64,000 nucleotides of DNA from Anaerocolumna sedimenticola (GCF_009931695.1 NZ_CP048000.1:4482501-4546500), one strand, 5' to 3'; shown: positions 38,109 to 47,631, numbered from the stretch's first letter. Program-made: numbers and translations. Notes: generated from the sequence alone by a model not told the origin.

Positions 38109-39314
38109 GTGTTAAAAGCCGTAATTTTTGATATGGATGGTGTATTGGTAGATAGTGAACCTCAACACGCCAGAGCTGCCGTTCTGGCTCTAAAAAGTCT
38201 GGGTTATCAAGTTACAATAGATTATTGTTATGGTTTTATTGGCTCCACTACAATACATATGTTAGAAACAATGATAAAGGATTATAATATATCTTTATCC
38301 GCCGCTGAATTATATGATGTTTACAAGGAAACCTTGAATCATTTAATTAAAACGGAAGGATATGAACCAATACCTTATACTAAAGATTTAATTTTAGATC
38401 TGTATCATAACGGAATCAAATTAGCTATTGCGTCTTCTTCAACAATTAAAGAAATAACAGCTGTGGCTGAAGCCTTTGGTATAACCGAGTATTTTACTAA
38501 ACTGGTAAGCGGAACTACTGTTTCACACCCGAAACCAGCACCCGACATATTCTTAAAAGCCGCTGATGAACTCGGTGTAAATCCGGACGAATGTATCATA
38601 ATCGAAGATTCCTATAATGGTGTTTGTGCTGCAAATTCTGCAGGTATTCCGGTTATCGGATTTGTTAACGAGCATTCCGGGAAACAGGATCTATCCTCCG
38701 CCGCCTATCTGATCGAAGGATTTGATGAAATAAATAAAAAATTTATTGAAACGGTATACTTACACGCTTTCAATTTGCCTGCTACTATTGTAATAACAGA
38801 CCGGTTAGTTATTAAAGAATTGACCTTGGATGATATCCCGGCTGTGTATCAGATTTATCAAAATGAAGACATAAAAAGGTATATACCCGATATATCGGAT
38901 AATTTGGAAGAAGAAATAGAAAAACATAAAGCTTATATAAAAAATGTTTACCACTTTTATGGATATGGTTTTTGGGGTATATTCGATAAAAATTCAGGAG
39001 AGCTCATTGGGAAATGCGGATTCAATGATTCGGTAATTGATGGTAACGAGGTAATTGAACTGGGGTATATGCTGGATTATAATAAATGGGGTTATGGATT
39101 TGCAACGGAAAGTTTACAGGCTGTACTGAAATATGCATTTTATAGTTTAAATATAGAGACCATTGTTTCTGTTATAAACCCTTTTAATAACCGTTCAATA
39201 AAAACTGCTGAACAAATCGGTATGATAAGAGAAAAACAAATAATTAAGGATGGAACAGAGTACTTATTATATATGATAAATAGCAAGGATTATAAACAAA
39301 CCCATCCTAAATAA
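38109..39314 (+). CDS. Fusion of a HAD-family phosphatase/phosphoglucomutase-like domain and a GNAT acetyltransferase
   Basis: Residues 1-215 form a HAD domain: the nucleophile is in VIFDMDGVLVDSEPQHA, motif II is the AIASSS segment, and IIEDSYNGVCAANSAG is motif IV, with a beta-phosphoglucomutase-like cap. Residues 226-395 form a RimJ/RimL-type N-acetyltransferase: TDRLVIKELTLDDIPAVYQ at its start and the acetyl-CoA-binding WGYGFATESLQAVLKYAF. The start is a GTG with GGAGG eight bases upstream. One frame runs through both domains with no stop. The substrates are unknown. Confidence 0.88.
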   Translation: MLKAVIFDMDGVLVDSEPQHARAAVLALKSLGYQVTIDYCYGFIGSTTIHMLETMIKDYNISLSAAELYDVYKETLNHLIKTEGYEPIPYTKDLILDLYHNGIKLAIASSSTIKEITAVAEAFGITEYFTKLVSGTTVSHPKPAPDIFLKAADELGVNPDECIIIEDSYNGVCAANSAGIPVIGFVNEHSGKQDLSSAAYLIEGFDEINKKFIETVYLHAFNLPATIVITDRLVIKELTLDDIPAVYQIYQNEDIKRYIPDISDNLEEEIEKHKAYIKNVYHFYGYGFWGIFDKNSGELIGKCGFNDSVIDGNEVIELGYMLDYNKWGYGFATESLQAVLKYAFYSLNIETIVSVINPFNNRSIKTAEQIGMIREKQIIKDGTEYLLYMINSKDYKQTHPK

Positions 39315-39373
39315 AAATATGAGAATTTTAATGTTCCCTGGCAAATAAAGCCCAAGCTTAAAACTTTAAAATA

Positions 39374-39407
39374 AAAACGAGTAGAAATCTTCTTCTGCTC
39401 GTTTTTT
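39374..39407. terminator. Bidirectional terminator
   Basis: AAAACGAGTAGAA / TTCTGCTCGTTTTTT stem with T-runs on both strands. It serves the HAD-GNAT gene on the plus strand and the lipoprotein gene on the minus strand. Confidence 0.85.
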
Positions 39408-39433
39408 AATTCTTTCATAAAATATTAATAATT

Positions 39434-39802
39434 TTAGTCTGTGGTATTAGTGGTATTAGTATTTGTAGTATCGCCAGCTTTATTGATAGTATCATTGGTA
39501 TTGTTACCGGCACCACCAACACCTGTTGTACCGTTATTTACTCCACCGGTTCCGCCGGTTGTATCAGTTGTGCCATTGGTTGTTCCGGTTCCGCCGGTAG
39601 TACCATTATTATCATTTATTGTACCTGTACCTGTTGTGTTTCCGGTTCCGCCAGTATTATCGGTTGTATTTCCGATGCCATTTGTTGTGTTTTGATCCGT
39701 TGTTGCAGAGTTGTTGCTGCCATTACCTGTTCCAGTACAAGCAGTAAAAGTTAGAAATGTCAGGCAGCATACCGCCATTAACAAATATAATCTTTTTTTC
39801 AT
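39434..39802 (-). CDS. Thr/Gly/Asn-rich low-complexity lipoprotein
   Basis: A lipoprotein signal peptide (MKKRLYLLMAVCCLTF) ends in the lipobox LTFTAC near residue 22. The remaining 100 residues are almost only Thr, Gly, Asn and Asp, in repeats such as GTTGGTGTTNGTTDTTGG. No folded domain is recognised. It is probably an extended surface spacer. The gene has its own good ribosome-binding site (AGGAGG), so it is likely translated. Confidence 0.7.
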   Translation of the reverse strand: MKKRLYLLMAVCCLTFLTFTACTGTGNGSNNSATTDQNTTNGIGNTTDNTGGTGNTTGTGTINDNNGTTGGTGTTNGTTDTTGGTGGVNNGTTGVGGAGNNTNDTINKAGDTTNTNTTNTTD

Positions 39803-39923
39803 GGATACTCCTCCTAATAATATTTAATTTTACGGATTTAGTATCCCACTGATTCATGTAATTATGCATTTTAATTTATGAATAATATTACTTATCAGAA
39901 GTTGCTTTGATAAAGGCAGTTTT

Positions 39924-40715
39924 TCACTTTACATCCGGCGCATCTTTAAATTCCAACATATTACTTCGAAATCGCAAAGGCAGATTATTTTTTTGTAGTT
40001 TATCATTTTTACGTTCCTCTATTGCAATAGAATCAAAAAATGTTTTCCAAAGTAACTGGAATTCTTCTTCCCGTTCAGATAGTTCCTCAAACTTGTCCAG
40101 ATCAAAATCATTACCTGAAACATAAACCCAGGAAAAACCGCTCCGATGTATCACCGCTGTTTTTCTTCTTTCATCATATATTACAAAATTTTCCGTATTA
40201 AGACGATCTGAAAAATGCGGTGCAATAAGCCGCAATATATCATTTTTAGGATTTATTTTGGATAATAAAATATGATTTTCTATTTCCTTAAAGCGGAGAA
40301 AACCAAGAAAGTGATGTGATTCATTAAATACATTACGATTTAAATTAAAAATATTTAAAACAGCATCCTTACTTAAACAGCTTACTACTTTAGACCCCAT
40401 GGTAAACCCTAATATCAGAAACCGGTAAATCTTATCTCCTTTTTGCAAATCGTCTGAAAATACAGAATGACAAACCATGTCGAAAGCTTCCAGCGAAATT
40501 TTTTCCTTAATTGCTTTTGCTACTTTTTCTGCTTTTTCTGCGCTATCCTTGATATAAATATATTCGGTAAAAAGTTCCATATTATAATTGGATTCGTCCG
40601 GATTCTGTACCTGTATCCGAATATTATCATGTCCATATCTACTGCTCCAGGCATCATAGATAGCTGTAAATATACCCTCAATACTATCGTAACATAAAAA
40701 TATTTTTTTATTCAT
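39924..40715 (-). CDS. TIGR03915-type putative DNA metabolism protein (DUF4130 domain)
   Basis: Partner of the TIGR03916 radical-SAM protein in many Clostridia; both are thought to take part in DNA repair or modification, but the reaction is unknown. The start IFLCYDSIEGIFTAIYDAW and the later LGFLRFKEIENHILLSKINP and IAPHFSDRL stretches are typical. The start codon overlaps the stop of the radical-SAM gene (ATGA), so translation is coupled. Confidence 0.85.
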   Translation of the reverse strand: MNKKIFLCYDSIEGIFTAIYDAWSSRYGHDNIRIQVQNPDESNYNMELFTEYIYIKDSAEKAEKVAKAIKEKISLEAFDMVCHSVFSDDLQKGDKIYRFLILGFTMGSKVVSCLSKDAVLNIFNLNRNVFNESHHFLGFLRFKEIENHILLSKINPKNDILRLIAPHFSDRLNTENFVIYDERRKTAVIHRSGFSWVYVSGNDFDLDKFEELSEREEEFQLLWKTFFDSIAIEERKNDKLQKNNLPLRFRSNMLEFKDAPDVK

Positions 40716-42174
40716 AAAGATAAGCTCCTAAAACCTGAATTATTAACTGAATTAAAACTAACGTCATCAAATAAGGATATCTGCCTGTAAAGGTTACTAC
40801 CATCAATCCCCAACGGAAGTCTTTCTTTGATACTGATTAACTGATTCGTAATATAATTCTCCTCAATCTTTATTGGATACATCATCTTACCGCTGCAGGT
40901 AATAAAATATAATGCTCGTTTTAAAACGACTCCGATTTTTTTCAAATCTTCAAAACGCAGATTACAATTCCGCCTTGCTTTTACGATTCGTTCGGCTGAT
41001 TTAACACCGATACCCGGTACTCTAAGTAAGGTATAATAATCTGCTTTATTAACTTCCACAGGGAATTGCTCTAAATGTCCTAAAGCCCAATTGCACTTGG
41101 ATCCATTAATATATTAAAATTAGGCCTTGCCTCAGACAACAGTTCCGAAGCCCGAAAACCATAAAACCTGAGTAACCAGTCAGCCTGGTATAACCGGTGT
41201 TCTCTTAATAAGGGCGGACCTCCGGGTAATGCCGGCAATGAACTATCCTCGTTAACTTTAACATAGGCAGAATAAAAAACACGTCTTAAATCAAACTTCT
41301 GATATAATGCTTCCGCCACGGATATAATCTGATAATCGTTCTCAGGTGTTGCTCCTATAATCATCTGTGTGCTCTGTCCGGCCGGCACAAACCCCCTGTT
41401 GGTTTTAGGGCGGTTCACCAGACCCAAAACAGATGAATTCGTATTGGCCAGTATCGTATTCCTATCCGTAACATCCTCACCATGTAAAATCCCCGATGTA
41501 TTAATCTCATTATTTATTGAAATTCTCCTTTGATTTCTGTCAGCCGGCAGCCGGTTATAAGAATGAATTCCCAGTGATTCATTTCTTCCAAGCTGAATCT
41601 GCTTCATTGGCCTTAATATATTCTTACGGCTTTTATGAGGCGCAAGGTTCCTTAACCCGTCTGCCGTGGGTAATTCCAGATTTACACTCATACGGTCTGC
41701 ATACCATCCGGTCATCTCGATTAGGGAGGGATCTGCACCGGGTACTGCCTTACAATGTATATATCCGTTAAAGCGATGCACTTCCCGTAACATCTTTAAC
41801 GTATTACATAATAATTCCATAGTGTAATTGGGAGTCATCAAAACACCGGAACTTAAAAATAAACCCTCGATATAATTCCTGCGATAGAATTCCATTGTTA
41901 AGGTACACACTTCCTCCGGAGTAAATGAAGCCCTTACAATATCATTGGAGGAACGGTTAAGACAATACTTGCAGTCAAAAATACATTCGTTGGTAAATAA
42001 TATCTTTAATAAAGAAATACATCTTCCATCTGCTGAAAAAGTATGACAGATGCCGCAAGCCACCGAATTACCCATAGCACCACTCGTACCATTCCGGTCA
42101 ACACCGCTGGAAGTACAAGCAACATCATACTTTGCCGCATCAGATAATATCTCTAATTTTTTTTGTATTGACAT
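40712..42174 (-). pseudogene. TIGR03916-type putative DNA repair radical SAM protein, frameshifted
   Basis: The radical-SAM cluster motif is CIFDCKYC (C-x3-C-x2-C) near residue 80. The C-terminus has a helix-hairpin-helix, LLRVPGIGVKSAERIVKARR, which binds DNA. The two parts are in different frames: near 41098, GATCCAAGTGC lacks one C compared with a continuous DPKCNWALGHLEQFP. With that base restored the gene is one unit. An Asn/Arg-rich insert is seen at about residues 195-230. I start at 42174 (MSIQKKLEILSDAAKYD) by family similarity, but its ribosome-binding site is weak. LexA-like boxes flank the promoter. Confidence 0.82.
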
Positions 42175-42216
42175 ATTCTCTTGAATTATCACACTCATAG
42201 TTTTCACTCACTTTAC

Positions 42217-42228
42217 AAACATTTGTTT
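42217..42228. promoter_or_regulatory. LexA/SOS-box-like site 1
   Basis: AAACATTTGTTT lies within the perfect palindrome CAAAC-ATTT-GTTTG. It resembles the Firmicute LexA site GAAC-N4-GTTC in spacing and sits at the expected transcription start of the DNA-repair pair. Confidence 0.5.
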
Positions 42229-42233
42229 GTTTT

Positions 42234-42262
42234 ATTGTAACACCATCCGGCAAATAAATCAA
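42234..42262 (-). promoter_or_regulatory. Promoter of the radical-SAM DNA-repair pair
   Basis: Minus strand: TTGATT (42262-42257), a 17-bp spacer, TACAAT (42239-42234). It lies between the two LexA-like boxes. Confidence 0.65.
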
Positions 42263-42270
42263 GGTAAAAA

Positions 42271-42282
42271 GAACATTTGTTT
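42271..42282. promoter_or_regulatory. LexA/SOS-box-like site 2
   Basis: GAACATTTGTTT (in agaacatttgtttgct) matches the GAAC half-site and spacing of the Firmicute SOS box. It lies upstream of the -35 of the DNA-repair pair and abuts the end of the neighbouring permease gene. Confidence 0.5.
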
Positions 42283-42285
42283 GCT

Positions 42286-43449
42286 CTAATTATTCAATTT
42301 TCTGTTTTTACTAACTACCAGGGATAATGAAAATATCGCTGCAGCGAATCCGACCTGTATTAACATATAAGCATATATTTTACTTAAAAAATTCCCGTTA
42401 AAATCAGTTAATAATGCGATTGTGTCATTTCCTTTGACAAACCAGTAAACAGGTGTAAAACTGGCCAGCTTAAGCACGGAATCACCTAAAATAAATTGCG
42501 GAATAAAAGCCCCGCTGATAAAACTAAAACCCAAAGGTAATACATAGGCCATAATATCATTTACCTGCTTATTTTTAATTACGACTGCCATAAAATAACT
42601 GATGCTTAAAGCGCTGATGGAATATACGATCATATTAAGCCAAAATAATATAAGATTACCGGTTACACTCTTATCATCATTTATAATAAAACCAAACAGG
42701 GCAAACAATATGTCATGGGTTAACACAAAGATCAGATTTCCTCCAATAAGCTGTAAATTCATATCTTTATGCGTCATGGGTGTTACCATGTTTCTCCTTA
42801 AAATATGCACGTTATGAAAGGTCAGCATGATCATACCAACCCCTATCAGACAGCTGCTTAATATGATATAGGAAGCGGTGTTAAAATATCTATTATAAAA
42901 ACTAAAATTATTATCTTGTTTTTCAAAATTCGCTATTGTTACTTCTGTTTTTTCCTGCATATCCTGATTTACATAGGATACTAACTCTTCTTCTGAAATA
43001 TTCGGAAGGTTTCTAAGGTAGTTTCTGGCTGTATTTAAATAATTATTAATTGCATGATCAACGGATGAATTGTATACACCATCCGGAATGGCTCTTTTCT
43101 CTACTGCGACATCTTTACCGTAATAAAAATCTTCCCCGAAATCATATGGTATCGTAAGGATATATTCTACCTGGCGGAAAAATAAGGCATCCGCCAGATT
43201 GTCTTCATCATCGCCATAATCTTTAAAATTACAATAATTAGATAAATAATTGATTAGATTTTTTGAAAAAATACTGTCTTCATCATAATTTACCAAAGCC
43301 GTATCGATTTTCGTTTCTTCAAAATGCGTTATATTTTGAGCCTGATCCGTAGAGATGATAAAAATTAAGATTACAAATATAACTGCATAAATAATTAAAG
43401 CAGGTGCTACACTTTTTAAAAGTTTAAAATAAAGATTAAATACTTGCAT
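42286..43449 (-). CDS. ABC-2 type transporter permease
   Basis: A membrane protein of ABC-2 exporter topology. One membrane segment lies at about residues 14-34, followed by a large extracytoplasmic domain (about 35-190) and five membrane segments in the second half. I start at 43449 (MQVFNLYFKLL), with AGGAGG seven bases upstream. Its start overlaps the end of the other permease, so translation is coupled. With that permease and the ATPase it forms a three-gene exporter. Substrate unknown; antimicrobial peptide or lantibiotic export or immunity is a common role. Confidence 0.85.
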   Translation of the reverse strand: MQVFNLYFKLLKSVAPALIIYAVIFVILIFIISTDQAQNITHFEETKIDTALVNYDEDSIFSKNLINYLSNYCNFKDYGDDEDNLADALFFRQVEYILTIPYDFGEDFYYGKDVAVEKRAIPDGVYNSSVDHAINNYLNTARNYLRNLPNISEEELVSYVNQDMQEKTEVTIANFEKQDNNFSFYNRYFNTASYIILSSCLIGVGMIMLTFHNVHILRRNMVTPMTHKDMNLQLIGGNLIFVLTHDILFALFGFIINDDKSVTGNLILFWLNMIVYSISALSISYFMAVVIKNKQVNDIMAYVLPLGFSFISGAFIPQFILGDSVLKLASFTPVYWFVKGNDTIALLTDFNGNFLSKIYAYMLIQVGFAAAIFSLSLVVSKNRKLNN

Positions 43450-44571
43450 ATTCCCGCCTCCTGACTTCAAAATATGTGATTAAGCCGAATATTACAGTTA
43501 GAATACCAAGCATATACAGATTTCTAAATAATCTGTCATAACCGTCATAATAGTACAAACAGTAAAAGGAATCCGTTATCAGGCTGGAAGGATTAATAAA
43601 CTGAAGCATAGGTAATCTGGTAGCTATTATATATTTCATATTAACAATTATCATTCCGGATAAAACCCCCCTCCCAAAACTATAGCATTTAATATAGCAC
43701 CTCTTACCTTTACATTTGCTTTGACAAATACACATACCATAGCACCAAGAGAAATGCCACATAAGGACCCAAATGCACCGGTTAGTAATATCATTCCAAT
43801 CCGATGACCGAAATCTATTTGTAATACTTTATTCAGGAATGTTAATAAAAATAAAATACTGAGATAATGAAGAGTGAACGCTGCCAAAATATTACATAAC
43901 AAAAGTTTCATCTTATGGACAGGTGTTATATTTATTCTGGTACCAACTGCTGATTGATCTGCCTGAATATCCACCATTTCGCGAAACCCCCAATTCGTAC
44001 CAAACATACAGGCTAATGCAATTAAAGTATAAAAATAGATAAGAGTGTAGTCAGGATTTCTTTCTTCATCACGGTTGTCAACAATATAATCCTTATAAGC
44101 AGTTATACTCTTATAAAAATTATCATTTATGGCTTTTGGGGTTAAATCAGATATATGTTTCGCCGTACTGCTCATTTGAAGATAATTGTCAGTCAACAAT
44201 TTAAGAATGGATTGTTCTAATCCGTTATTCTTAAAATACAGGGCCGGTTTATTATTCAGTACAATGTAACCGGCAATCTTATTATCCCGAAGCATAACCT
44301 TGGCATTTTCCAAGGATTGAAATTCCACCATAAAGAGATTTTTATCATTACTTATGTGAGCGTTTATTATTGTTTTTATAAATTCCACATCTGCATTGGA
44401 TTCTTTTACTATTGCAACAGGAATTGTCTTTATATTTTCATGACTGGCTAAATTATTAAACCCCATATAAAAGAATAAAGATAATAATATTGGAAAACCA
44501 AATGACCAAAAGATTGTTTCATAACTTCTGCATAAACATTTAATCCTGGTTCTGTATAAATAAAAAGCCAT
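43436..44571 (-). pseudogene. ABC-2 type transporter permease, frameshifted in a G tract
   Basis: First permease of the exporter: one N-terminal membrane segment (about residues 21-40), an extracytoplasmic domain, and further membrane segments from about residue 178. The frame stops at 43651 after VLGGGFYPE, but adding one G to the six-G run at 43666-43671 (minus strand) continues as LGGGVLSGMIIVNMKYIIAT to a normal C-terminus at 43436. The missing base is likely a sequence error, since several genes here show the same pattern. It follows the ATPase by 35 bp. Confidence 0.82.
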
Positions 44572-44606
44572 GGACTTTCTCCCTTCTAATAAATAACTAA
44601 ATAAGT

Positions 44607-45539
44607 TTAATCTCTGAGATCTTTCCCTGTTATCTCCAGAAAAACATCATTTAAAGTCGGCATTTCCGTATAAATTTTCCCGAATGTAATTTCGTGCCTT
44701 TGTAAATAGTCAAGAACATGGATTAAATTATTTTTTCCTTTTTTCGATCTGATAACTAATTGGTTTTCAGTATAATCAACATGGGAAATATTAGGGATAT
44801 GCAGCATTTCATCCAGCTGTTCCTCCCTTAAGTTATAAGCTTCCACTGTAATCTTTTCACCCAGAGATATCATATTTTTTAATTCGTCTTTCGTACCGGT
44901 AGCTATGACTTTTCCTTTATCAATAATGGAAATCCTGCTGCAAAGCTGTTCCACTTCCTCCATATAATGGGATGTATATATAATTGTGGCTCCGTTTTCA
45001 TTCAGTTTCTTAATACCCATAAGGATCTTATTCCTGCTCTGGGGGTCAACCGCAACCGTCGGTTCATCTAATATAATAAGCTTCGGTTTATGAGCAATTC
45101 CACAAGCAATATTCAATCTGCGCAAAAGTCCTCCGCTTAATTTTTTCGGCATAAACTTAGTAAAATCCTGTAAAGAAACAAAATCAATTGCTTCCTCCGT
45201 AAGTCTTTTTACTTCTTTTTTATCTTTTATATATAAGCTGCAGAAATAAGAAATATTTTCATAAACCGTCAGCTCATCAAAAACAGCTACATTTTGCATA
45301 ATGATACCAATATCCTTCTTGATATCATAAGCATCCGGTCTCATGGGTTTTCCAAATATCTCTATACTTCCTTTATCATATTTTAACAGGGATAACATGC
45401 AATTTATAGCAGTAGTTTTACCGGAACCATTGGGACCTAACAATCCATAGATTTCTCCCTCTTCCACTGCTAAGTTCAAATGGTCTAATGCAACTAATTT
45501 ATTATATCTTTTAACCAAGTTTTTTACTTCAACAATCAT
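44607..45539 (-). CDS. ABC transporter ATP-binding protein
   Basis: ATPase of the exporter: Walker A GLLGPNGSGKTTAINC near residue 35, signature LSGGLLRRLNIACG near 135, Walker B KLIILDEPTVAVDP near 158, and the switch His in TIIYTSHYMEEVEQL. The C-terminal extension of about 70 residues is typical of drug and antibiotic exporters. I start at 45539, with GGAGG seven bases upstream. A palindrome before the gene may be an operator. It is divergent from the two-component genes, which may regulate it. Confidence 0.9.
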   Translation of the reverse strand: MIVEVKNLVKRYNKLVALDHLNLAVEEGEIYGLLGPNGSGKTTAINCMLSLLKYDKGSIEIFGKPMRPDAYDIKKDIGIIMQNVAVFDELTVYENISYFCSLYIKDKKEVKRLTEEAIDFVSLQDFTKFMPKKLSGGLLRRLNIACGIAHKPKLIILDEPTVAVDPQSRNKILMGIKKLNENGATIIYTSHYMEEVEQLCSRISIIDKGKVIATGTKDELKNMISLGEKITVEAYNLREEQLDEMLHIPNISHVDYTENQLVIRSKKGKNNLIHVLDYLQRHEITFGKIYTEMPTLNDVFLEITGKDLRD

Positions 45540-45571
45540 GCGCTTTCCTCCCACTATCTCATTAAACTAAT

Positions 45572-45586
45572 GTGACGGTCAGTCAC
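45572..45586. promoter_or_regulatory. Operator-like inverted repeat before the ABC exporter
   Basis: GTGAC-GGTCA-GTCAC lies 33 bp upstream of the ATPase start in the divergent gap. A second GTCA/TGAC palindrome lies at 45666-45683, so both may bind the response regulator. Confidence 0.5.
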
Positions 45587-45665
45587 TCTGTTACTTTAAT
45601 TTAAACCAGATTTTTCATTCTATGTATACTATAGCTTATCATATTTTCCCTTTATAGTGAAGAAC

Positions 45666-45683
45666 GTCATAAGAATTTATGAC
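45666..45683. promoter_or_regulatory. Operator-like palindrome before the histidine kinase
   Basis: GTCATAA-GAAT-TTATGAC is a perfect 7-bp inverted repeat 11 bp upstream of the kinase -35 box. The shared GTCA/TGAC half-sites with 45572-45586 suggest one regulator controlling both sides. Confidence 0.5.
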
Positions 45684-45694
45684 AAATGTAATTG

Positions 45695-45723
45695 TTGATT
45701 TATCAAGTAAATTTTGATATTAT
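45695..45723 (+). promoter_or_regulatory. Promoter of the two-component genes
   Basis: TTGATT (45695-45700), a 17-bp spacer, TATTAT (45718-45723), 34 bp before the chosen kinase start. Confidence 0.6.
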
Positions 45724-45757
45724 GTTTATAATTATTAAAAAACTGGCGGAGGACTTC

Positions 45758-46863
45758 ATGTTTGAAATTCATGATAAAATACTTCTATTTCTTTGCTGTT
45801 TTGCATTATATATGTTAGAAGTTGATTCCGAATTTGCAATTGTACCGATTATTATCGCAGTATTGTTCTCCTGCCTGAGTACTTATTTAGATGACAGGAG
45901 GCTTAAGCTTGGGTTTTTTCTTATCTATATAGCCTGCTGTCAATTGATACCCGATTGCTTTGTTTTTTTACCTTTAATCATTTATGATATTGCTTTATAC
46001 GATTATCAGATACTTTCCTTTTTGGGTTTGTTTCCCTTATTCATAAATTTTCATCATTTTAATTTAAGAATAGTCATTTTTTGTTTTGTTTTTTTTATCT
46101 TTAGCTGGGTAATTAAATATAAATCCTTATCCTATGCAAGGCTGCAGGCTGAATACAACGAACAGAGGGATAGCTCCAAAGAATTAGCCCTATTACAGGA
46201 ACAGAAAAATCAAAGTATTCTGGAGAACCAGGATTATGAAATTAATGTTGCTACGTTAAATGAAAGAAACCGTATTTCCAAAGAAATACATGATAATATC
46301 GGACACCTGCTTTCCCGTTCTTTATTGCAGATAGGAGCTCTTCTTACCATCTCTAAGGAGGAAACCACAAGGGATGGGTTAACTGCTTTAAAGGAATCCA
46401 TATCCGGAGGAATGGATAGTATCAGAAGCAGTATCCATAACTTACACGATGAATCCATTGATTTATATACCAATATTGATGCCTTGGTCAAAGAATTTAC
46501 TTTCTGTAATATCAGTTTTGAATATGATATAAAGTCAAATCCGGATATTAAATTAAAATACTCGTTTATTGCTATTGTAAAAGAAGCTTTGGCAAATATT
46601 ATTAAACATTCCAACGCTACCAAAGTATCCATCTGCCTCCGGGAACATCCTGCCATGTATCAGCTGATCATTTTAGACAATGGAACAATGGATGAACAAA
46701 ACAGGCAAAATTAAGTAAACTGATAGAAAATCAAATCTATTATGATGGTATTGGAATACAAAATATTACTGACCGTGTAAAAAGCTTTCAAGGAAATATT
46801 AATATTACTCTTGATAAAGGCTTTAAAATATTTATAACCATACCAAAACAAAAATTATTATAA
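45758..46863 (+). pseudogene. NarL-type sensor histidine kinase, frameshifted near the 3' end
   Basis: Several membrane segments fill the first 130 residues. The HisKA_3 dimerisation domain follows, with the phospho-His in ERNRISKEIHDNIGHLLSRS, then an ATPase domain with VKEALANIIKHSNATKV (N box). The frame stops at 46714 inside the ATPase G-box. If one A is added to the run near 46699 (GAACAAAACAGG), it continues in frame as QAKLSKLIENQIYYDGIGIQNITDRVKSF (seen in part) to a stop at 46863, giving a normal end. I start at 45758 with GGAGG upstream. Confidence 0.82.
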
Positions 46864-46907
46864 TTTTATATAAGCATAAAGTGAATGGCAAAAACAAGAG
46901 AATAAAA

Positions 46908-46991
46908 AGTGAAAGAAAATATAGTAAAAAAGGAGCCACAATGTAATTCTTTCACTTCTTTTATTTGTGGCAATATCACAGACTGTGGTAT
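46908..46991 (+). ncRNA. Candidate cis-regulatory structured RNA, copy 3 (response regulator leader)
   Basis: AGTGAAAGAA (46908-46917) pairs with TTCTTTCACT (46947-46956). GCCACAA, within GGAGCCACAA (from 46932), pairs with TTGTGGC (46965-46971). A hairpin ATATCACA (46973-46980) / TGTGGTAT (46984-46991) follows. Order a-b-a'-b' means a pseudoknot. The last stem ends 16 nt before the response regulator ATG, next to GGGTGA. Same design as at 17694-17787 and 3143-3234. Confidence 0.65.
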
Positions 46992-47007
46992 GCAATGGGT
47001 GACGAAT

Positions 47008-47631
47008 ATGAATGTTTTAATTGTAGATGATGATAAATTAGTTTGTTCTTCTTTAAAAATCATATTAGATTCCGATAAAGATATCACTGTAATTGGTACC
47101 GGAAACAACGGTATGGAGGGTATTCGGTTATATGATGAATTTAATCCTGACATTTTGCTTATGGATATAAGAATGGATCAGATGACAGGTTTAGATGCCG
47201 GAGAGATTATCCTAAAGAAGCATAAAGATGCGAAAATACTCTACCTTACAACCTTTCTGGATGATGATTATATTATTAAAGCTTTAAATATCGGAGCAAA
47301 AGGATATATGCTGAAACAGGACTTTGACAGTATTATTCCTGCTCTGCATGCTGTATATAAAGGACAGAATGTATATGGAAACGAAATCATTACAAAGCTC
47401 CCGAATTTATTACATCAATCCAATCCCGCTGCCAATTATTCTTCCTATGGTATAACCGATAAAGAATATGAGATTATATGTAAAATTGCAGACGGGCTTT
47501 CAAACAAGGAAATATCCGAACTTTTATACTTAAGCGAGGGTACCGTCCGTAACTATATCAGTTTGATTTTAGAGAAACTTTCCTTAAGAGATCGAACACA
47601 AATCGCTATCTTCTATTATAAAAATAAATAA
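47008..47631 (+). CDS. NarL/FixJ-type response regulator
   Basis: Receiver domain at residues 1-120: acidic pocket VDDDK, the phospho-Asp in ILLMDIRMD, and the Thr and Lys in YLTTF and GYMLKQ. A LuxR-type helix-turn-helix fills about residues 150-205 (GLSNKEISELLYLSEGTVRNY). The longer open frame begins at 46909, but that part is the structured element, so I start at 47008 (MNVLIVDDD) with GGGTGA seven bases upstream. It is the partner of the kinase and probably controls the divergent exporter. Confidence 0.92.
   Translation: MNVLIVDDDKLVCSSLKIILDSDKDITVIGTGNNGMEGIRLYDEFNPDILLMDIRMDQMTGLDAGEIILKKHKDAKILYLTTFLDDDYIIKALNIGAKGYMLKQDFDSIIPALHAVYKGQNVYGNEIITKLPNLLHQSNPAANYSSYGITDKEYEIICKIADGLSNKEISELLYLSEGTVRNYISLILEKLSLRDRTQIAIFYYKNK

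Noticed and set aside
46909..47007. N-terminal extension of the response regulator
   Set aside because: This stretch forms the conserved RNA element, and receiver domains begin at MNVLIVDDD.
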